Of a stretch of DNA of 64,000 nucleotides, positions 1-7,795 are shown piece by piece. The position numbers and the translations under genes are program-made. Positions within the stretch are counted from its first letter, which is position 1. Each line of letters opens with the position of its first letter. The notes under the pieces are model-generated. The model had not been told where the DNA came from. It did no database searches and saw only the letters and a list, made by a program, of their open reading frames with translations. The stretch is taken from the IMG/VR virus record IMGVR_UViG_3300037010_001198, positions 1-64,000 of that record. One strand, 5' to 3'. Origin of the DNA: a virus.

Positions 1-260
1 CCACCAAATATTCTGTTTGATTTTTCGGTTGATATATCAGAACTAGCCATTGCTAGCCCTTCATTCACTGCGCTATTTAATAGCCAACTGTCAGTTTCAG
101 GCCATTTGTTGACCACATCTCTGTACACATCATTACGATAAACACCTTCCATTCCACGATTGTAACAATATCGTACGACAGACGACAGTTGTTTTTGTAA
201 CTGTTCAATCGTTTGGATATTGTCATCTGTCGTGACAAAAGGTAGTTTAATCGTGATCAT
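1..260 (-). CDS. TnpB-like (IS605 OrfB) protein, N-terminal part, cut by window edge
   Basis: The reading frame starts at the ATG at 260 and stays open to the window edge, so only about 86 N-terminal residues are visible. They begin MITIKLPF and contain SSVVRYCYNR, WLLNSAVNEG and NRIFGG at the expected order and spacing. These match what I recall of the N-terminal region of phage TnpB-like RNA-guided nucleases (conserved S-VVR-YNR, LNSW and IFGG patterns). The RuvC catalytic residues and any guide-RNA region would lie beyond base 1, so activity cannot be judged. No clear Shine-Dalgarno precedes the ATG; translation may be coupled to the small ORF at 247-339, which overlaps the start. The IS200-type TnpA of this window is 61 kb away and oppositely oriented, so the two are not one element here. 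Confidence 0.6.
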   Translation of the reverse strand, partial: MITIKLPFVTTDDNIQTIEQLQKQLSSVVRYCYNRGMEGVYRNDVYRDVVNKWPETDSWLLNSAVNEGLAMASSDISTEKSNRIFG

Positions 261-339
261 TCGCAGGTTTACTCAGTTCAGTTGCTAGTGAAGAGATTCT
301 TAGATAACTTAGATAACTTAGAGTCTCTCCTGCTGTCAT
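247..339 (-). CDS. Possible 30-residue leader ORF upstream of TnpB-like gene
   Basis: ATG at 339 is preceded by GAGG six bases upstream. The frame runs MTAGETLSYL...NDHD and stops at 247, overlapping the TnpB-like start by 14 bases. Positions 301-318 hold two tandem copies of TAGATAACT, which encode a repeated SYL. A TATAAT-like box lies at 349-354 on this strand, without a good -35. I do not recognise the peptide. It could be a real small gene coupled to the TnpB-like gene, or chance. Confidence 0.3.
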   Translation of the reverse strand: MTAGETLSYLSYLRISSLATELSKPANDHD

Positions 340-363
340 GTACCTCATATTATACAACCCATG

Positions 364-392
364 TTGACAAATTACTCATAAGTATATATGAT
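364..392 (+). promoter_or_regulatory. sigma70-type early promoter
   Basis: TTGACA (364-369), 17-base spacer, TATGAT (387-392). It points into the rightward group starting at 442, with transcription expected to begin near 399. Confidence 0.75.
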
Positions 393-441
393 TGTATTTA
401 AGAGAGATAAAGAAAGTAATAATTATAACAAAGGACGCACT

Positions 442-756
442 ATGTCATTGGTACCAGACTATTCACTATCTGACGCGATTTATAACATTGTTCTTGAACT
501 CAAAAAAGCAAAAGCGAAATTTCCAAATTGGCCTACAGACCCACTTCATGCTCTTGCTGTTTTAGGTGAAGAATACGGAGAATTGAATAAAGCTGTTCTT
601 CAGTATTCACATGAACCCCACAAAACGAGCCTGGAAGAAATTCGAAGTGAGGCAATTCAAACAGCAGCAATGGCTATGAGATTTATTATGAATTTAGATC
701 AATATGTATACACTCAAAGCGAACAACACATACTGGATGTGCAATATGAAGATTAA
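442..756 (+). CDS. MazG-like nucleotide pyrophosphohydrolase-type protein
   Basis: 104 residues beginning MSLVPDYSL. The start at 442 is chosen because AAGGACG lies just upstream and because an upstream in-frame ATG at 388 falls inside the promoter. The helix LGEEYGELNKAV carries the EExxE metal-binding pattern of the MazG / all-alpha NTP pyrophosphohydrolase superfamily, and a later EIRSEAIQTAAMAMRF resembles the second metal-binding helix (ExxxD-like, with D replaced). Such enzymes cleave NTPs to NMP and PPi. It is the first gene of the rightward early group and overlaps the next gene by 11 bases. Family assignment is from motif only; substrate unknown. Confidence 0.6.
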   Translation: MSLVPDYSLSDAIYNIVLELKKAKAKFPNWPTDPLHALAVLGEEYGELNKAVLQYSHEPHKTSLEEIRSEAIQTAAMAMRFIMNLDQYVYTQSEQHILDVQYED

Positions 757-1456
757 CAAATCAATAATAGATTATATTCGGAATGTAATCAAAGTAGCAA
801 AAATAGCAGGAATTGATTCAGCAGTTTTTGAGAAAGACCTTGTTCGTGGTTTAGATGAAAACAAAACAGTGTTTATTCTACATAAAGACGATGTTCCTGA
901 ATTTCCATTTGATGGAATGGGTCTTGGGCGACTTGATTTGTTTTCATCACGATACGCTTTAGTCGATGGTCGTCCAGATGTCTCCATAGAAGGTGAAATT
1001 TCTACAAAAGATGGGACAAATCAGGTTACACAATTAACATTCAAAGCTAAAAATCTTAAAGTTGATTATCGTTGTGCAAACGCAACAATATTCAAATCTC
1101 CAAAAAATGTTAAAAATCCTATGATTTATCAGTTTTCGATAAATCAAGATGCCGTGGAAACACTGGTTAAAGCGCAAAGTGCGATGGGTGTTGAACACTT
1201 AACGCTTATTAGTAACGCAGACGGAATGCGCTTTGAATTAGTTGACACCAACAATGATGTATTTTCGCATGATTTTTCAGCCCAAGCTATTTCGATAGAA
1301 GAACGCGAAGATGCAATGTTTGTTCATCGTTATCCTGTTAAAACACTTATTGCATTGTTTAAACAAGACCCCGAACAGACTGTCGAATTAAATTTGAGTG
1401 GTATAATGAAAGTTCGTATTTTAGGAGTTGATGTATATGTCTTCCCAGCCATCTAA
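746..1456 (+). CDS. Candidate sliding clamp (gp45-like)
   Basis: 236 residues from the ATG at 746, which overlaps the end of the MazG-like gene. Length is close to T4 gp45 (228). The two-lobed layout also fits: an N-terminal part with MGLGRLDLFSSRYAL, similar in position to the conserved DLN-FLG-LSLF strand-helix, and a C-terminal part with LVKAQSAMGVEHLTLI, GMRFELVDTNND and a terminal VRILGVDVYVFPAI that resembles the last strand of clamp subunits. A clamp would ring DNA and tether the polymerase; RNase H, which acts with it at Okazaki fragments, is in the same group. Overall identity to gp45 is low by eye, so this is a fold-level guess. Confidence 0.45.
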   Translation: MKINKSIIDYIRNVIKVAKIAGIDSAVFEKDLVRGLDENKTVFILHKDDVPEFPFDGMGLGRLDLFSSRYALVDGRPDVSIEGEISTKDGTNQVTQLTFKAKNLKVDYRCANATIFKSPKNVKNPMIYQFSINQDAVETLVKAQSAMGVEHLTLISNADGMRFELVDTNNDVFSHDFSAQAISIEEREDAMFVHRYPVKTLIALFKQDPEQTVELNLSGIMKVRILGVDVYVFPAI

Positions 1457-1784
1457 TTTTGTAACAGAAGATCGTATAGGTATAGTCATGGTTGCATGGC
1501 ATAATGTGAGGAATAATCCGGAACTAATTCAAAAAGTATTAAGTTATGGTATAATTATTGGTGTTGAGAACTCAATCCTTGGAATCAATAACATAAAATA
1601 TCTTATTGCATCACCCCTGTTTGATATTGTTTACCCTGGACAAACCATTCCTAAATATGATGTGATTATCACACAAAGTGACAGAAATTATCAAATTAGT
1701 TTTCAAAAACAAATTGATGTTGTAAACGAATTAATTTTTAAAGAGGATTCAATCCATGTTTGGCCTATTCAAAAAGAAGAATAA
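1437..1784 (+). CDS. Hypothetical protein in RNase H group
   Basis: 115 residues starting MSSQPSNFVTEDR. AGGAG at 1423-1427 is nine bases before the ATG at 1437; the ATG at 1431 and TTG at 1428 are too close to it. It overlaps both neighbours, indicating translational coupling in the early operon. The sequence is mixed alpha/beta with hydrophobic strands (YGIIIGVENSILGI) and no motif I recognise. Confidence 0.7.
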   Translation: MSSQPSNFVTEDRIGIVMVAWHNVRNNPELIQKVLSYGIIIGVENSILGINNIKYLIASPLFDIVYPGQTIPKYDVIITQSDRNYQISFQKQIDVVNELIFKEDSIHVWPIQKEE

Positions 1785-2025
1785 TCAATCCAACGAAGAT
1801 AATAAAAAAGACAGCAACGACCCTTGGGTTCAGGTTGTTGGTGATCACGTTGATGCAAAAGGGATTAAAATAGAATTGGATTGGAATGATGCTTTTGTTA
1901 CTTATTTAAAAAACAATGGATATTCAGGTGTGGATGATGAAACCATTGTTCAAAAATGGGTTGCACATATGTATAAGCATGTAATGGAAAATATGAACGA
2001 TACACAAACTTCAAAATATGAATAA
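1756..2025 (+). CDS. Hypothetical small protein
   Basis: 89 residues starting MFGLFKKKNN, overlapping the previous gene by 29 bases and RNase H by 8. AGAGGA lies upstream. After a lysine- and asparagine-rich N-terminus it has a compact region, WVQVVGDHVDAKGIKIELDW then DETIVQKWVAHMY. This looks like a conserved T4-superfamily small protein of unknown role. No catalytic motif. Confidence 0.65.
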   Translation: MFGLFKKKNNQSNEDNKKDSNDPWVQVVGDHVDAKGIKIELDWNDAFVTYLKNNGYSGVDDETIVQKWVAHMYKHVMENMNDTQTSKYE

Positions 2026-2938
2026 TTCAGAAACTTTCCTCTGCGTTGATATGTCAAATATACTACATAAAACTTTTTATGTAAACGCCCGCGAAGATAG
2101 TGAAACACTTGCAGCACTTGCATATCATTCATCATTGACTACACTCAACAAATATCATAAATTATATAAGCCAACAAAAACCATTTTTGTTTTTGATCGT
2201 GATAATTGGAGAAAATACTACACAAAGTCTGAGGATTGTTATTCCCAAAAATTATATAAGGGTCAACGTCGTCAAAATATGACTCCAAGTGAAAGAAAAC
2301 GTTATGAAATTTTCTTAACGTTTATTAGTGATTTTGAAACATTAATGAGAGAACATACCGGAATTGTGTGTTTAGCAGGTGATATGTTGGAAGCAGATGA
2401 TTTAATCGCAGGTGTTGCGGAAATATATTCTGACCAAGATACAGTTATCATTCTATCAGCAGATAAAGACATGATTCAGTTACTGAAGTATCCTAACGTT
2501 CAATTAATTGATCCAGCAACTGGAAAAAATAGAACTCTTGAAGAATGGGATAATGATGTTGATTACTTTATGTATACCAAGTGTCTTCGTGGAGATATTG
2601 GTGATAATGTTCAGTCTGCATATCCAAGGATTCGCAAAACACGAATCAAAGAAACATACACTGACCCATATAAACGTTTAAATATGATGAAAGAAACATG
2701 GACAGATCAAAATAACAGAACGATGGTAGTTGGGGATTTGTTTGAAGAAAATCAATTATTGATGAGTTTAACAAACCAACCAGCTTGTATTCGTAGGAAA
2801 ATTTTTGAAGTTATTGAACATGAAATTAACAATCCAGGTAAATATTCTCATTTCCATTTCATTAAATTCCTTGGAAAATATCAACTCAAAAAAGTTGTAA
2901 GTCAGCTGGACTTATTTGTTCCACTATTAATGGGTTAA
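2018..2938 (+). CDS. rnh: RNase H / 5'-3' exonuclease (FEN family)
   Basis: 306 residues, matching T4 RNase H (305). Acidic metal-binding positions of the FEN fold are visible: D11 (LCVDMSN), D60 (FVFDRD), E125-A-D127-D128 (LEADDLIAG), D149-K-D151 (SADKDM) and D193/D196 (RGDIGDNV). The enzyme removes RNA primers and some adjacent DNA from lagging-strand fragments. It is the last gene of the rightward group and overlaps the 3' end of the leftward membrane-protein gene by 4 bases. A short hairpin ATGGG-CCCAT (2930-2945) followed by CTTTT spans the stop codon and may act as a weak terminator. Confidence 0.9.
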   Translation: MNNSETFLCVDMSNILHKTFYVNAREDSETLAALAYHSSLTTLNKYHKLYKPTKTIFVFDRDNWRKYYTKSEDCYSQKLYKGQRRQNMTPSERKRYEIFLTFISDFETLMREHTGIVCLAGDMLEADDLIAGVAEIYSDQDTVIILSADKDMIQLLKYPNVQLIDPATGKNRTLEEWDNDVDYFMYTKCLRGDIGDNVQSAYPRIRKTRIKETYTDPYKRLNMMKETWTDQNNRTMVVGDLFEENQLLMSLTNQPACIRRKIFEVIEHEINNPGKYSHFHFIKFLGKYQLKKVVSQLDLFVPLLMG

Positions 2939-3384
2939 GTCCCATCTTTTGGGGGTGGTGGAGCTTTAGTTCCACCCGAATCAGATGAATCATCGTCTCG
3001 GTTTGGAATTTTTCCGTGTTTCAACCACTCATTAAAACCTGCACCACCGACGAGATATGTCAAGTAAACACCCAATACATCAACTTCTAGATGTCCTTTA
3101 TCTGCAAATGTTATAATTACCCACGTTGATATGATTACACCAATTAAGTATCCCATCTTATATGGAGATGTTTTACTTGTGGCGCTGTCTACTATTAATT
3201 GTTCCCACTGAATAGGACTATTTGGATTTTTGTCTGCTTTAACAAATAACCAAACAAAGAAACCCATGATCGAAATTACGAACCATGATGCTGTAGAAAA
3301 AGGAAGTCTTGTAGCTATAAAAGTAAAAAAATTACCAATCGCAGTTGCAATTTCACCCAGTGTGGATATAAATGTCGTTACCAT
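2935..3384 (-). CDS. Small membrane protein, holin-like candidate
   Basis: 149 residues from the ATG at 3384, preceded by GAGAGATA; an in-frame ATG at 3396 is also possible. Three hydrophobic segments are visible: FVISIMGFFVWLF, YLIGVIISTWVIITF and LGVYLTYLVGGAGF. A charged, proline-rich tail follows (KHGKIPNRDDDSSDSG, then APPPPKDG). Three membrane spans, small size and a charged C-terminus fit a class I-type holin, but no family is recognised. It is a single gene facing away from the PAAR gene, apparently with its own late promoter. Confidence 0.7.
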   Translation of the reverse strand: MVTTFISTLGEIATAIGNFFTFIATRLPFSTASWFVISIMGFFVWLFVKADKNPNSPIQWEQLIVDSATSKTSPYKMGYLIGVIISTWVIITFADKGHLEVDVLGVYLTYLVGGAGFNEWLKHGKIPNRDDDSSDSGGTKAPPPPKDGT

Positions 3385-3393
3385 ATTATCTCT

Positions 3394-3420
3394 CATAAAT
3401 ATTGTATATACGTATTTATT
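3394..3420. promoter_or_regulatory. Divergent T4 late-type promoters
   Basis: CATAAATA on the plus strand (3394-3401) points to the PAAR gene. AATAAATA on the minus strand (3413-3420) points to the membrane-protein gene. The boxes are 11 bases apart and their expected transcripts cross, so the two genes may be expressed together late. Confidence 0.5.
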
Positions 3421-3433
3421 AAAAAGGTAAAAA

Positions 3434-3733
3434 ATGCCAGCACAAACAAGAGTAGGAGACATAGGAATTGGAGTGTGTCCTTGTCATGATTCTCCAGTTA
3501 CATATGTTACTACGTTCGTAACTGGAGCCAATTCAACATTTGCAAATGGTCAAATTTCTTGTATTGTTGGAACACTAGGGATTTCCAGTTGTGGACACAT
3601 GACTACTGCTTTTACAGGTTCTCCAGATGTATTTCTTGAAAATCAGCCAGCACATAGAATTGGAGACACAGGTTCTAACTGTGGACCATATTCAGTTGTA
3701 ACAGGTTCCCCAGACGTGTTTGATAATTTATAA
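3434..3733 (+). CDS. PAAR-domain spike tip protein (gp5.4-like)
   Basis: 99 residues, the size of T4 gp5.4 (97). PAAR proteins cap the central tail spike with a metal-stabilised cone. The sequence has the characteristic opening RVGDIGIGVCPCH and the repeated strand pattern FTGSPDVFLENQPAHRIGDTGSNCG followed by VVTGSPDVF; Cys and His residues (C15, C17, H18, C43, C53, H55) could hold the apical metal. AAAAAGG precedes the ATG. It belongs functionally with the gp5-like spike protein at 35837-37222, although it is on the other strand and 32 kb away. Confidence 0.88.
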   Translation: MPAQTRVGDIGIGVCPCHDSPVTYVTTFVTGANSTFANGQISCIVGTLGISSCGHMTTAFTGSPDVFLENQPAHRIGDTGSNCGPYSVVTGSPDVFDNL

Positions 3734-3743
3734 TGGAGATAAA

Positions 3744-4553
3744 ATGATTGATACAGTTACAGGTTTATTAGCTGCTGGTCAACAACCAGTGGGAACAATT
3801 GGAAGTTTATATAAAGATCCTTCAGCAGAAGGACGAAATGTGTTATTGGATGAAAAAACTTCTCTACTTGATATTCATGATTATTTGGGTTTACCACAAC
3901 CAACCGTTAGTACTTTTGATAATTTTGATACTATCGTATCAAATCATTTCCTTGGTTCAAATGGTTCTCCCGGGAAGATAGATAAAATGCCCCAAGAGCT
4001 TGCATTGACACAATCAGTATCTGCTGTTAGAAATATAATAAGCCAAGCTGAACCCACCCAACCAGGACCAACAACAAACTCTTCTGGTTGCCCAAGTTTG
4101 TTTGATGATATTTTTGGAACCATAAAAAAGATTTCTTCAGTTATTGGAAATGCTTTAACAAGTATAAAATCAGCATTCCAAAGTGTATTTGATGATATTT
4201 CTGCATTTACAGGAAAGATTTATAACTCAATAAAAGATTTAGCTAAAGATGTTGTCGGAAACCCTGTTGTCAAATCATTCCTTCAAGGTTTGTCAGATTT
4301 TACAACAAAAATAGGTAGTGCTGTTAGTGATACAATAACAGCTGTAGGAAAAGCAATTGGAGACTTCACAACATTAGTTCAAAAAGAAACAGCAGAACTC
4401 GGAAAGGCAATGAAAGATCTTTTAAATTTTCATTTTTTAAGTTCTTTGAATACCACAAATCCTTGTGTTCAGGATATACACAATCAAACAATCAACAAAG
4501 ACCAATTAAGTTCAACTGTGATTGCTGCGCTGAAAAGAATCACAATCACGTAA
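3744..4553 (+). CDS. Virion-associated candidate next to PAAR gene
   Basis: 269 residues from the ATG at 3744, preceded by GGAG. The N-terminal third is polar; residues from about 115 to 230 form a run of amphipathic helices rich in Phe, Ser and Ile (IKKISSVIGNALTSIKSAF, IGSAVSDTITAVGKAIGDF). The end has a pair of Cys-containing polar stretches. No family is recognised. Its place directly behind the PAAR gene suggests a spike- or tail-associated protein; that is inference from position only. Confidence 0.55.
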   Translation: MIDTVTGLLAAGQQPVGTIGSLYKDPSAEGRNVLLDEKTSLLDIHDYLGLPQPTVSTFDNFDTIVSNHFLGSNGSPGKIDKMPQELALTQSVSAVRNIISQAEPTQPGPTTNSSGCPSLFDDIFGTIKKISSVIGNALTSIKSAFQSVFDDISAFTGKIYNSIKDLAKDVVGNPVVKSFLQGLSDFTTKIGSAVSDTITAVGKAIGDFTTLVQKETAELGKAMKDLLNFHFLSSLNTTNPCVQDIHNQTINKDQLSSTVIAALKRITIT

Positions 4554-4629
4554 ATTTCTATACACTTTTTGTTGGTTTTCGTATATAATATACAAAACGG
4601 TTGAATGAAATACAGTGAAATCACAATTA

Positions 4630-6117
4630 ATGGAATATAACCTTTTTATACAACGGAATGGTAAATTAACTATATCTCCGTCGTATAATAAAATTATAAA
4701 CAAACATGAATTTTTATTTAACCGAATCAGAGAATTAACAAAATTTTTACCTGAACACGTTTCAACATATGAACGACTTTATTGCATATTACATAATATA
4801 AGTGAATCTCCAACGTGTGGGTATTGTTCTAACTTAATTCAATTTAGTCAAGGCAAAAAACACTATGCAACATATTGTCGCTCGTGTGTTCAAAAAGTTC
4901 CCGAAATAAGAGAAAAATATTACCAAAAAATGGAAGATAAATATGGGGAGAAAATCCCAGCAAAAGTTCCATCTATTCAGCACCAGATTCAATCTACAAT
5001 GGTTGAAAGATATGGAACATCAAGCTACTTGGGATCAGATAAACACAAGAATGATCAAATAGAAAAAAATAATTTATTACGAGATGGTCTTTATCCGAAC
5101 ACATTTAAAATTAAAGACATTTTACACAAAATTGATGACCCAGGTTGGTTAACTGAAGAGAATAAAAATAAATCCTTAATTCAGATTGCAACTGAACTTA
5201 ACGTAAGTCCGTCATTAATCCAAAAACGATTCAATTTGTTTGATATCACCGTTCAACAACATTTCCAATCTCAACCAGAACGCGAAGTTTGCGATTTTAT
5301 TGCTTCACTTGGAATCGAAGTACAAACGAGAGTAAAAAAGTTTGGACCAGAAGTAGATGTTTATCTTCCAGAATACTCAATTGCTATAGAAATTGATGGA
5401 GTATACTGGCATAGTGAATTGAATGGAAAAAACAGAACATATCATATATCCAAAACAAATATGTTAAATTTACATGGTATTAGATTAATTCACATTATAG
5501 ACGTTGAGTGGATTAATAAAAAAGATATTGTAAAATCGAGAATTTTATCATTATTAAATAAAAATACTGAAAAAATATACGCCCGAAAATGTAATATCGT
5601 AAATGTTAATTTTTCAGAAAGAAGAAATTTTATGAATGCGTATCATATTCAAGGTGATGTTGGTAGTTCTTATAACATAGGTCTTACGTTTGAAGATAAA
5701 TTAGTAAGTGTTATGACTTTTGGAAAACCGCGATATGGAAAAGAAGAGTACGAATTAATCCGATTTGCTTCAAAACTTAACACCACTGTTGTGGGGGGTG
5801 CATCTAAATTATTTAAACACTTCATTTTAGAAAAATCTCCCGCGTCTGTAATATCCTATAGCGATAAACGATATAACACAGGAGGAGTATATTTAAATTT
5901 GGGGTTTACATTATCCCACACAAGTTCACCCAATTATTGGTATTTTCACAGAAACAATCCATATCAACTATACTCAAGGAACGTATTTCAGAAACACAAA
6001 TTGAGTGAAAAATTGGATTTATTCGATCCACTTAAAACTGAATGGAATAATATGATCAATAATGGTTATGATCGTATATGGGATTGTGGCAATGATGTGT
6101 GGACTTGGAAACCATAA
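4630..6117 (+). CDS. Free-standing homing endonuclease, copy 1 (PD-(D/E)XK/EDxHD type)
   Basis: 495 residues from ATG 4630 (GTG 4615 is an alternative). Order of parts: zinc-finger-like C63xxC66...C83xxC86; DNA-binding spacer with a VERYG motif; helix-turn-helix near 182-203 (SLIQIATELNVSPSLIQKRF); nuclease core at about 215-265 with VDVYLPEYSIAIEIDGVYWH (D243, E254, D256, H261); and a C-terminal region of about 200 residues ending CGNDVWTW. The C-terminal part (GGASKLFKHF, SYSDKRYNTGGVYLNLGF) has an acetyltransferase-like look. Three relatives lie in this window. It sits between the PAAR-linked gene and the gene at 6192, on the plus strand. Nuclease family from motif; mobility inferred. Confidence 0.8.
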   Translation: MEYNLFIQRNGKLTISPSYNKIINKHEFLFNRIRELTKFLPEHVSTYERLYCILHNISESPTCGYCSNLIQFSQGKKHYATYCRSCVQKVPEIREKYYQKMEDKYGEKIPAKVPSIQHQIQSTMVERYGTSSYLGSDKHKNDQIEKNNLLRDGLYPNTFKIKDILHKIDDPGWLTEENKNKSLIQIATELNVSPSLIQKRFNLFDITVQQHFQSQPEREVCDFIASLGIEVQTRVKKFGPEVDVYLPEYSIAIEIDGVYWHSELNGKNRTYHISKTNMLNLHGIRLIHIIDVEWINKKDIVKSRILSLLNKNTEKIYARKCNIVNVNFSERRNFMNAYHIQGDVGSSYNIGLTFEDKLVSVMTFGKPRYGKEEYELIRFASKLNTTVVGGASKLFKHFILEKSPASVISYSDKRYNTGGVYLNLGFTLSHTSSPNYWYFHRNNPYQLYSRNVFQKHKLSEKLDLFDPLKTEWNNMINNGYDRIWDCGNDVWTWKP

Positions 6118-6191
6118 ACGATTGGTTCCTTCTTTTTTTCTTAGTGTAAATATTTGTCATGCATATGCATAACACATTTAAGGAGAAACAA

Positions 6192-6647
6192 ATGCAAGGA
6201 AAATATAGAAACATTGAATGGCTGGAATTGGAAGGTGGAATTTTAACTGAATGTGCAATCATGAAACGTTCAAGTGATGGTCATGTTTGGTTTTTCCCAA
6301 TTAAACCACTTGATATGGTTGATAAACAACGGTTATTGAAGATTCTTCGTAACCGTAATGCTGAACTTTACGAACTCTGGGATTTGATGTCTCAAATCAC
6401 ACTTGGTAACGGCGTTAATGCTTTGACGTATTTTAACCAACTTGTTAAAGTTAGAACTCCATCAGGACAAGTTCTACCATTTGGAAGTGGACAATACGGA
6501 ACACCTGTTCAAGCACAAGGCCCATATTCAAACCAAACTACGTTTGCAAACAACCAATCAGAACCAATGGCACCAATGACAGATTCAAGTCAATTACAAG
6601 CCGCTGTTGAAACTGCTAAAGCACCTGCTCGAGGTCGAACAAGATAA
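6192..6647 (+). CDS. Hypothetical protein with Gln/Pro-rich tail
   Basis: 151 residues from ATG 6192, preceded by a strong AGGAGAAA. The first 90 residues are compact (WLELEGGILTECAIMKR, DGHVWFFPIKPLDMVDKQRL), the rest is a low-complexity tail with repeated PVQAQG, NNQSEPMAPM and a basic RGRTR end. The pattern resembles a small conserved T4-superfamily protein of unknown function. A weak TGTAAATA box lies at 6145-6152. A strong terminator follows. Confidence 0.65.
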   Translation: MQGKYRNIEWLELEGGILTECAIMKRSSDGHVWFFPIKPLDMVDKQRLLKILRNRNAELYELWDLMSQITLGNGVNALTYFNQLVKVRTPSGQVLPFGSGQYGTPVQAQGPYSNQTTFANNQSEPMAPMTDSSQLQAAVETAKAPARGRTR

Positions 6648-6662
6648 TATGAAGCCACACAA

Positions 6663-6691
6663 AATAAAAGGCCCCAATGGGGCCTTTTATT
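6663..6691. terminator. Bidirectional rho-independent terminator
   Basis: Perfect 13-bp stem AATAAAAGGCCCC / GGGGCCTTTTATT with a 3-base loop and T-runs on both sides. It separates the convergent genes ending at 6647 and 6704. Confidence 0.92.
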
Positions 6692-6703
6692 TTTTCAGAA
6701 GAA

Positions 6704-7795
6704 TTATGTACTTCGTGCTACCTGAATCGATAAAACGTACTTAATAGTCAATGTTCTATTGGCACTCTTTCTCACGGGACTGAAAATTAAATGTGTTAAT
6801 AATCGTTCACCCTCTAATGCAGGATTGGTTGGATCATTTTGAAAACCTTGATCTTGACCAGCAACAGCAGGACTCACACTCCCCCCAAAACCTGTCAAAT
6901 TAGAAAACAACCAATTAGATGGAATCGTTGAGGGCGTCGTGATGTTAATAGATGAAGTGCTACCACTTGAATTAGATACAAAGCGAAGATTTCCAAAGGT
7001 GTTCACAGTCCCAGATGCATTAGATATAGCAACAGTTGCACCAACTAACACGGAGTTAATGATATTTGTTAAATCACTAAATAAAATATCACCACCTGCA
7101 CCACTACCTACACCTGTGTCAATTGTTATAACCTGTGCTGTTCCACCATCGACGGAAATAGTAAATGTGTAATTTGTATTAATAGCCAAACCCGAAGAAT
7201 CAGTATCTAGTTTGTTACTTACATTCACTTCCTGATAACCAGGAGTTGCGTTGTGTGGTGCTCCTGTTGTATATAACCCGATTTCATCAAAAACAAATGC
7301 ATCCCCTGTAGATTCGGAAGGTGGAAGAATATCAGTAGTAGATTGTCCAGCAGGCTCAAATGGATTTAGTGTAACAGAAACTGTAACAGATGAAATTAAT
7401 CCACTCTCTGAACTAACAACAGAATTTTTTGCAACATCATTTATGGGAGATGCTCCAGGTCCCGTGTCATCCAAAGTAGACGAGTCATCGACAATCTCAC
7501 TGTATGTCTCGTTATAGAGAGATGATTTCCACCCCGCTGTATCTGGTGCTTGACCATCGTTTGGTGTTTTGTATGTAATCGTATATGCAGCATCAACAAT
7601 TGTTCCACCATTACCAAATGCCATACGATAAATGTAAAAATTATTTTCATTTGAGAGTGCTCGTGCAAAAACACGTGCCATATTTTCAGGGTGTATAGCG
7701 TTCGTCTTATCTAATAAGACATTATTTAAATCGTCTGTAATGCGTACATGTCCTTTTACACTAACAGGAAGGAAGTCTTTATTATTAAAATTCAT
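6704..7795 (-). CDS. Virion structural protein (tail or baseplate)
   Basis: 363 residues from ATG 7795 with GGAGAAAC upstream. It opens with a short ordered region (DFLPVSVKGHVRITDDLNNV) and continues as beta-rich, Gly/Ser/Thr-rich sequence typical of phage appendage proteins, ending with a predicted strand region (RTLTIKYVLSIQV). No named family recognised. It has its own late promoter inside the 3' end of the endonuclease gene upstream, and it starts within that gene's stop codon (ATGA). It is the most promoter-distal virion gene of the leftward block. Confidence 0.7.
   Translation of the reverse strand: MNFNNKDFLPVSVKGHVRITDDLNNVLLDKTNAIHPENMARVFARALSNENNFYIYRMAFGNGGTIVDAAYTITYKTPNDGQAPDTAGWKSSLYNETYSEIVDDSSTLDDTGPGASPINDVAKNSVVSSESGLISSVTVSVTLNPFEPAGQSTTDILPPSESTGDAFVFDEIGLYTTGAPHNATPGYQEVNVSNKLDTDSSGLAINTNYTFTISVDGGTAQVITIDTGVGSGAGGDILFSDLTNIINSVLVGATVAISNASGTVNTFGNLRFVSNSSGSTSSINITTPSTIPSNWLFSNLTGFGGSVSPAVAGQDQGFQNDPTNPALEGERLLTHLIFSPVRKSANRTLTIKYVLSIQVARST

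Noticed and set aside
299-321. Tandem TAGATAACT repeat as a CRISPR-like or origin iteron array
   Set aside because: Only two full copies with no spacers; it lies in a possible leader ORF where it encodes SYL-SYL.
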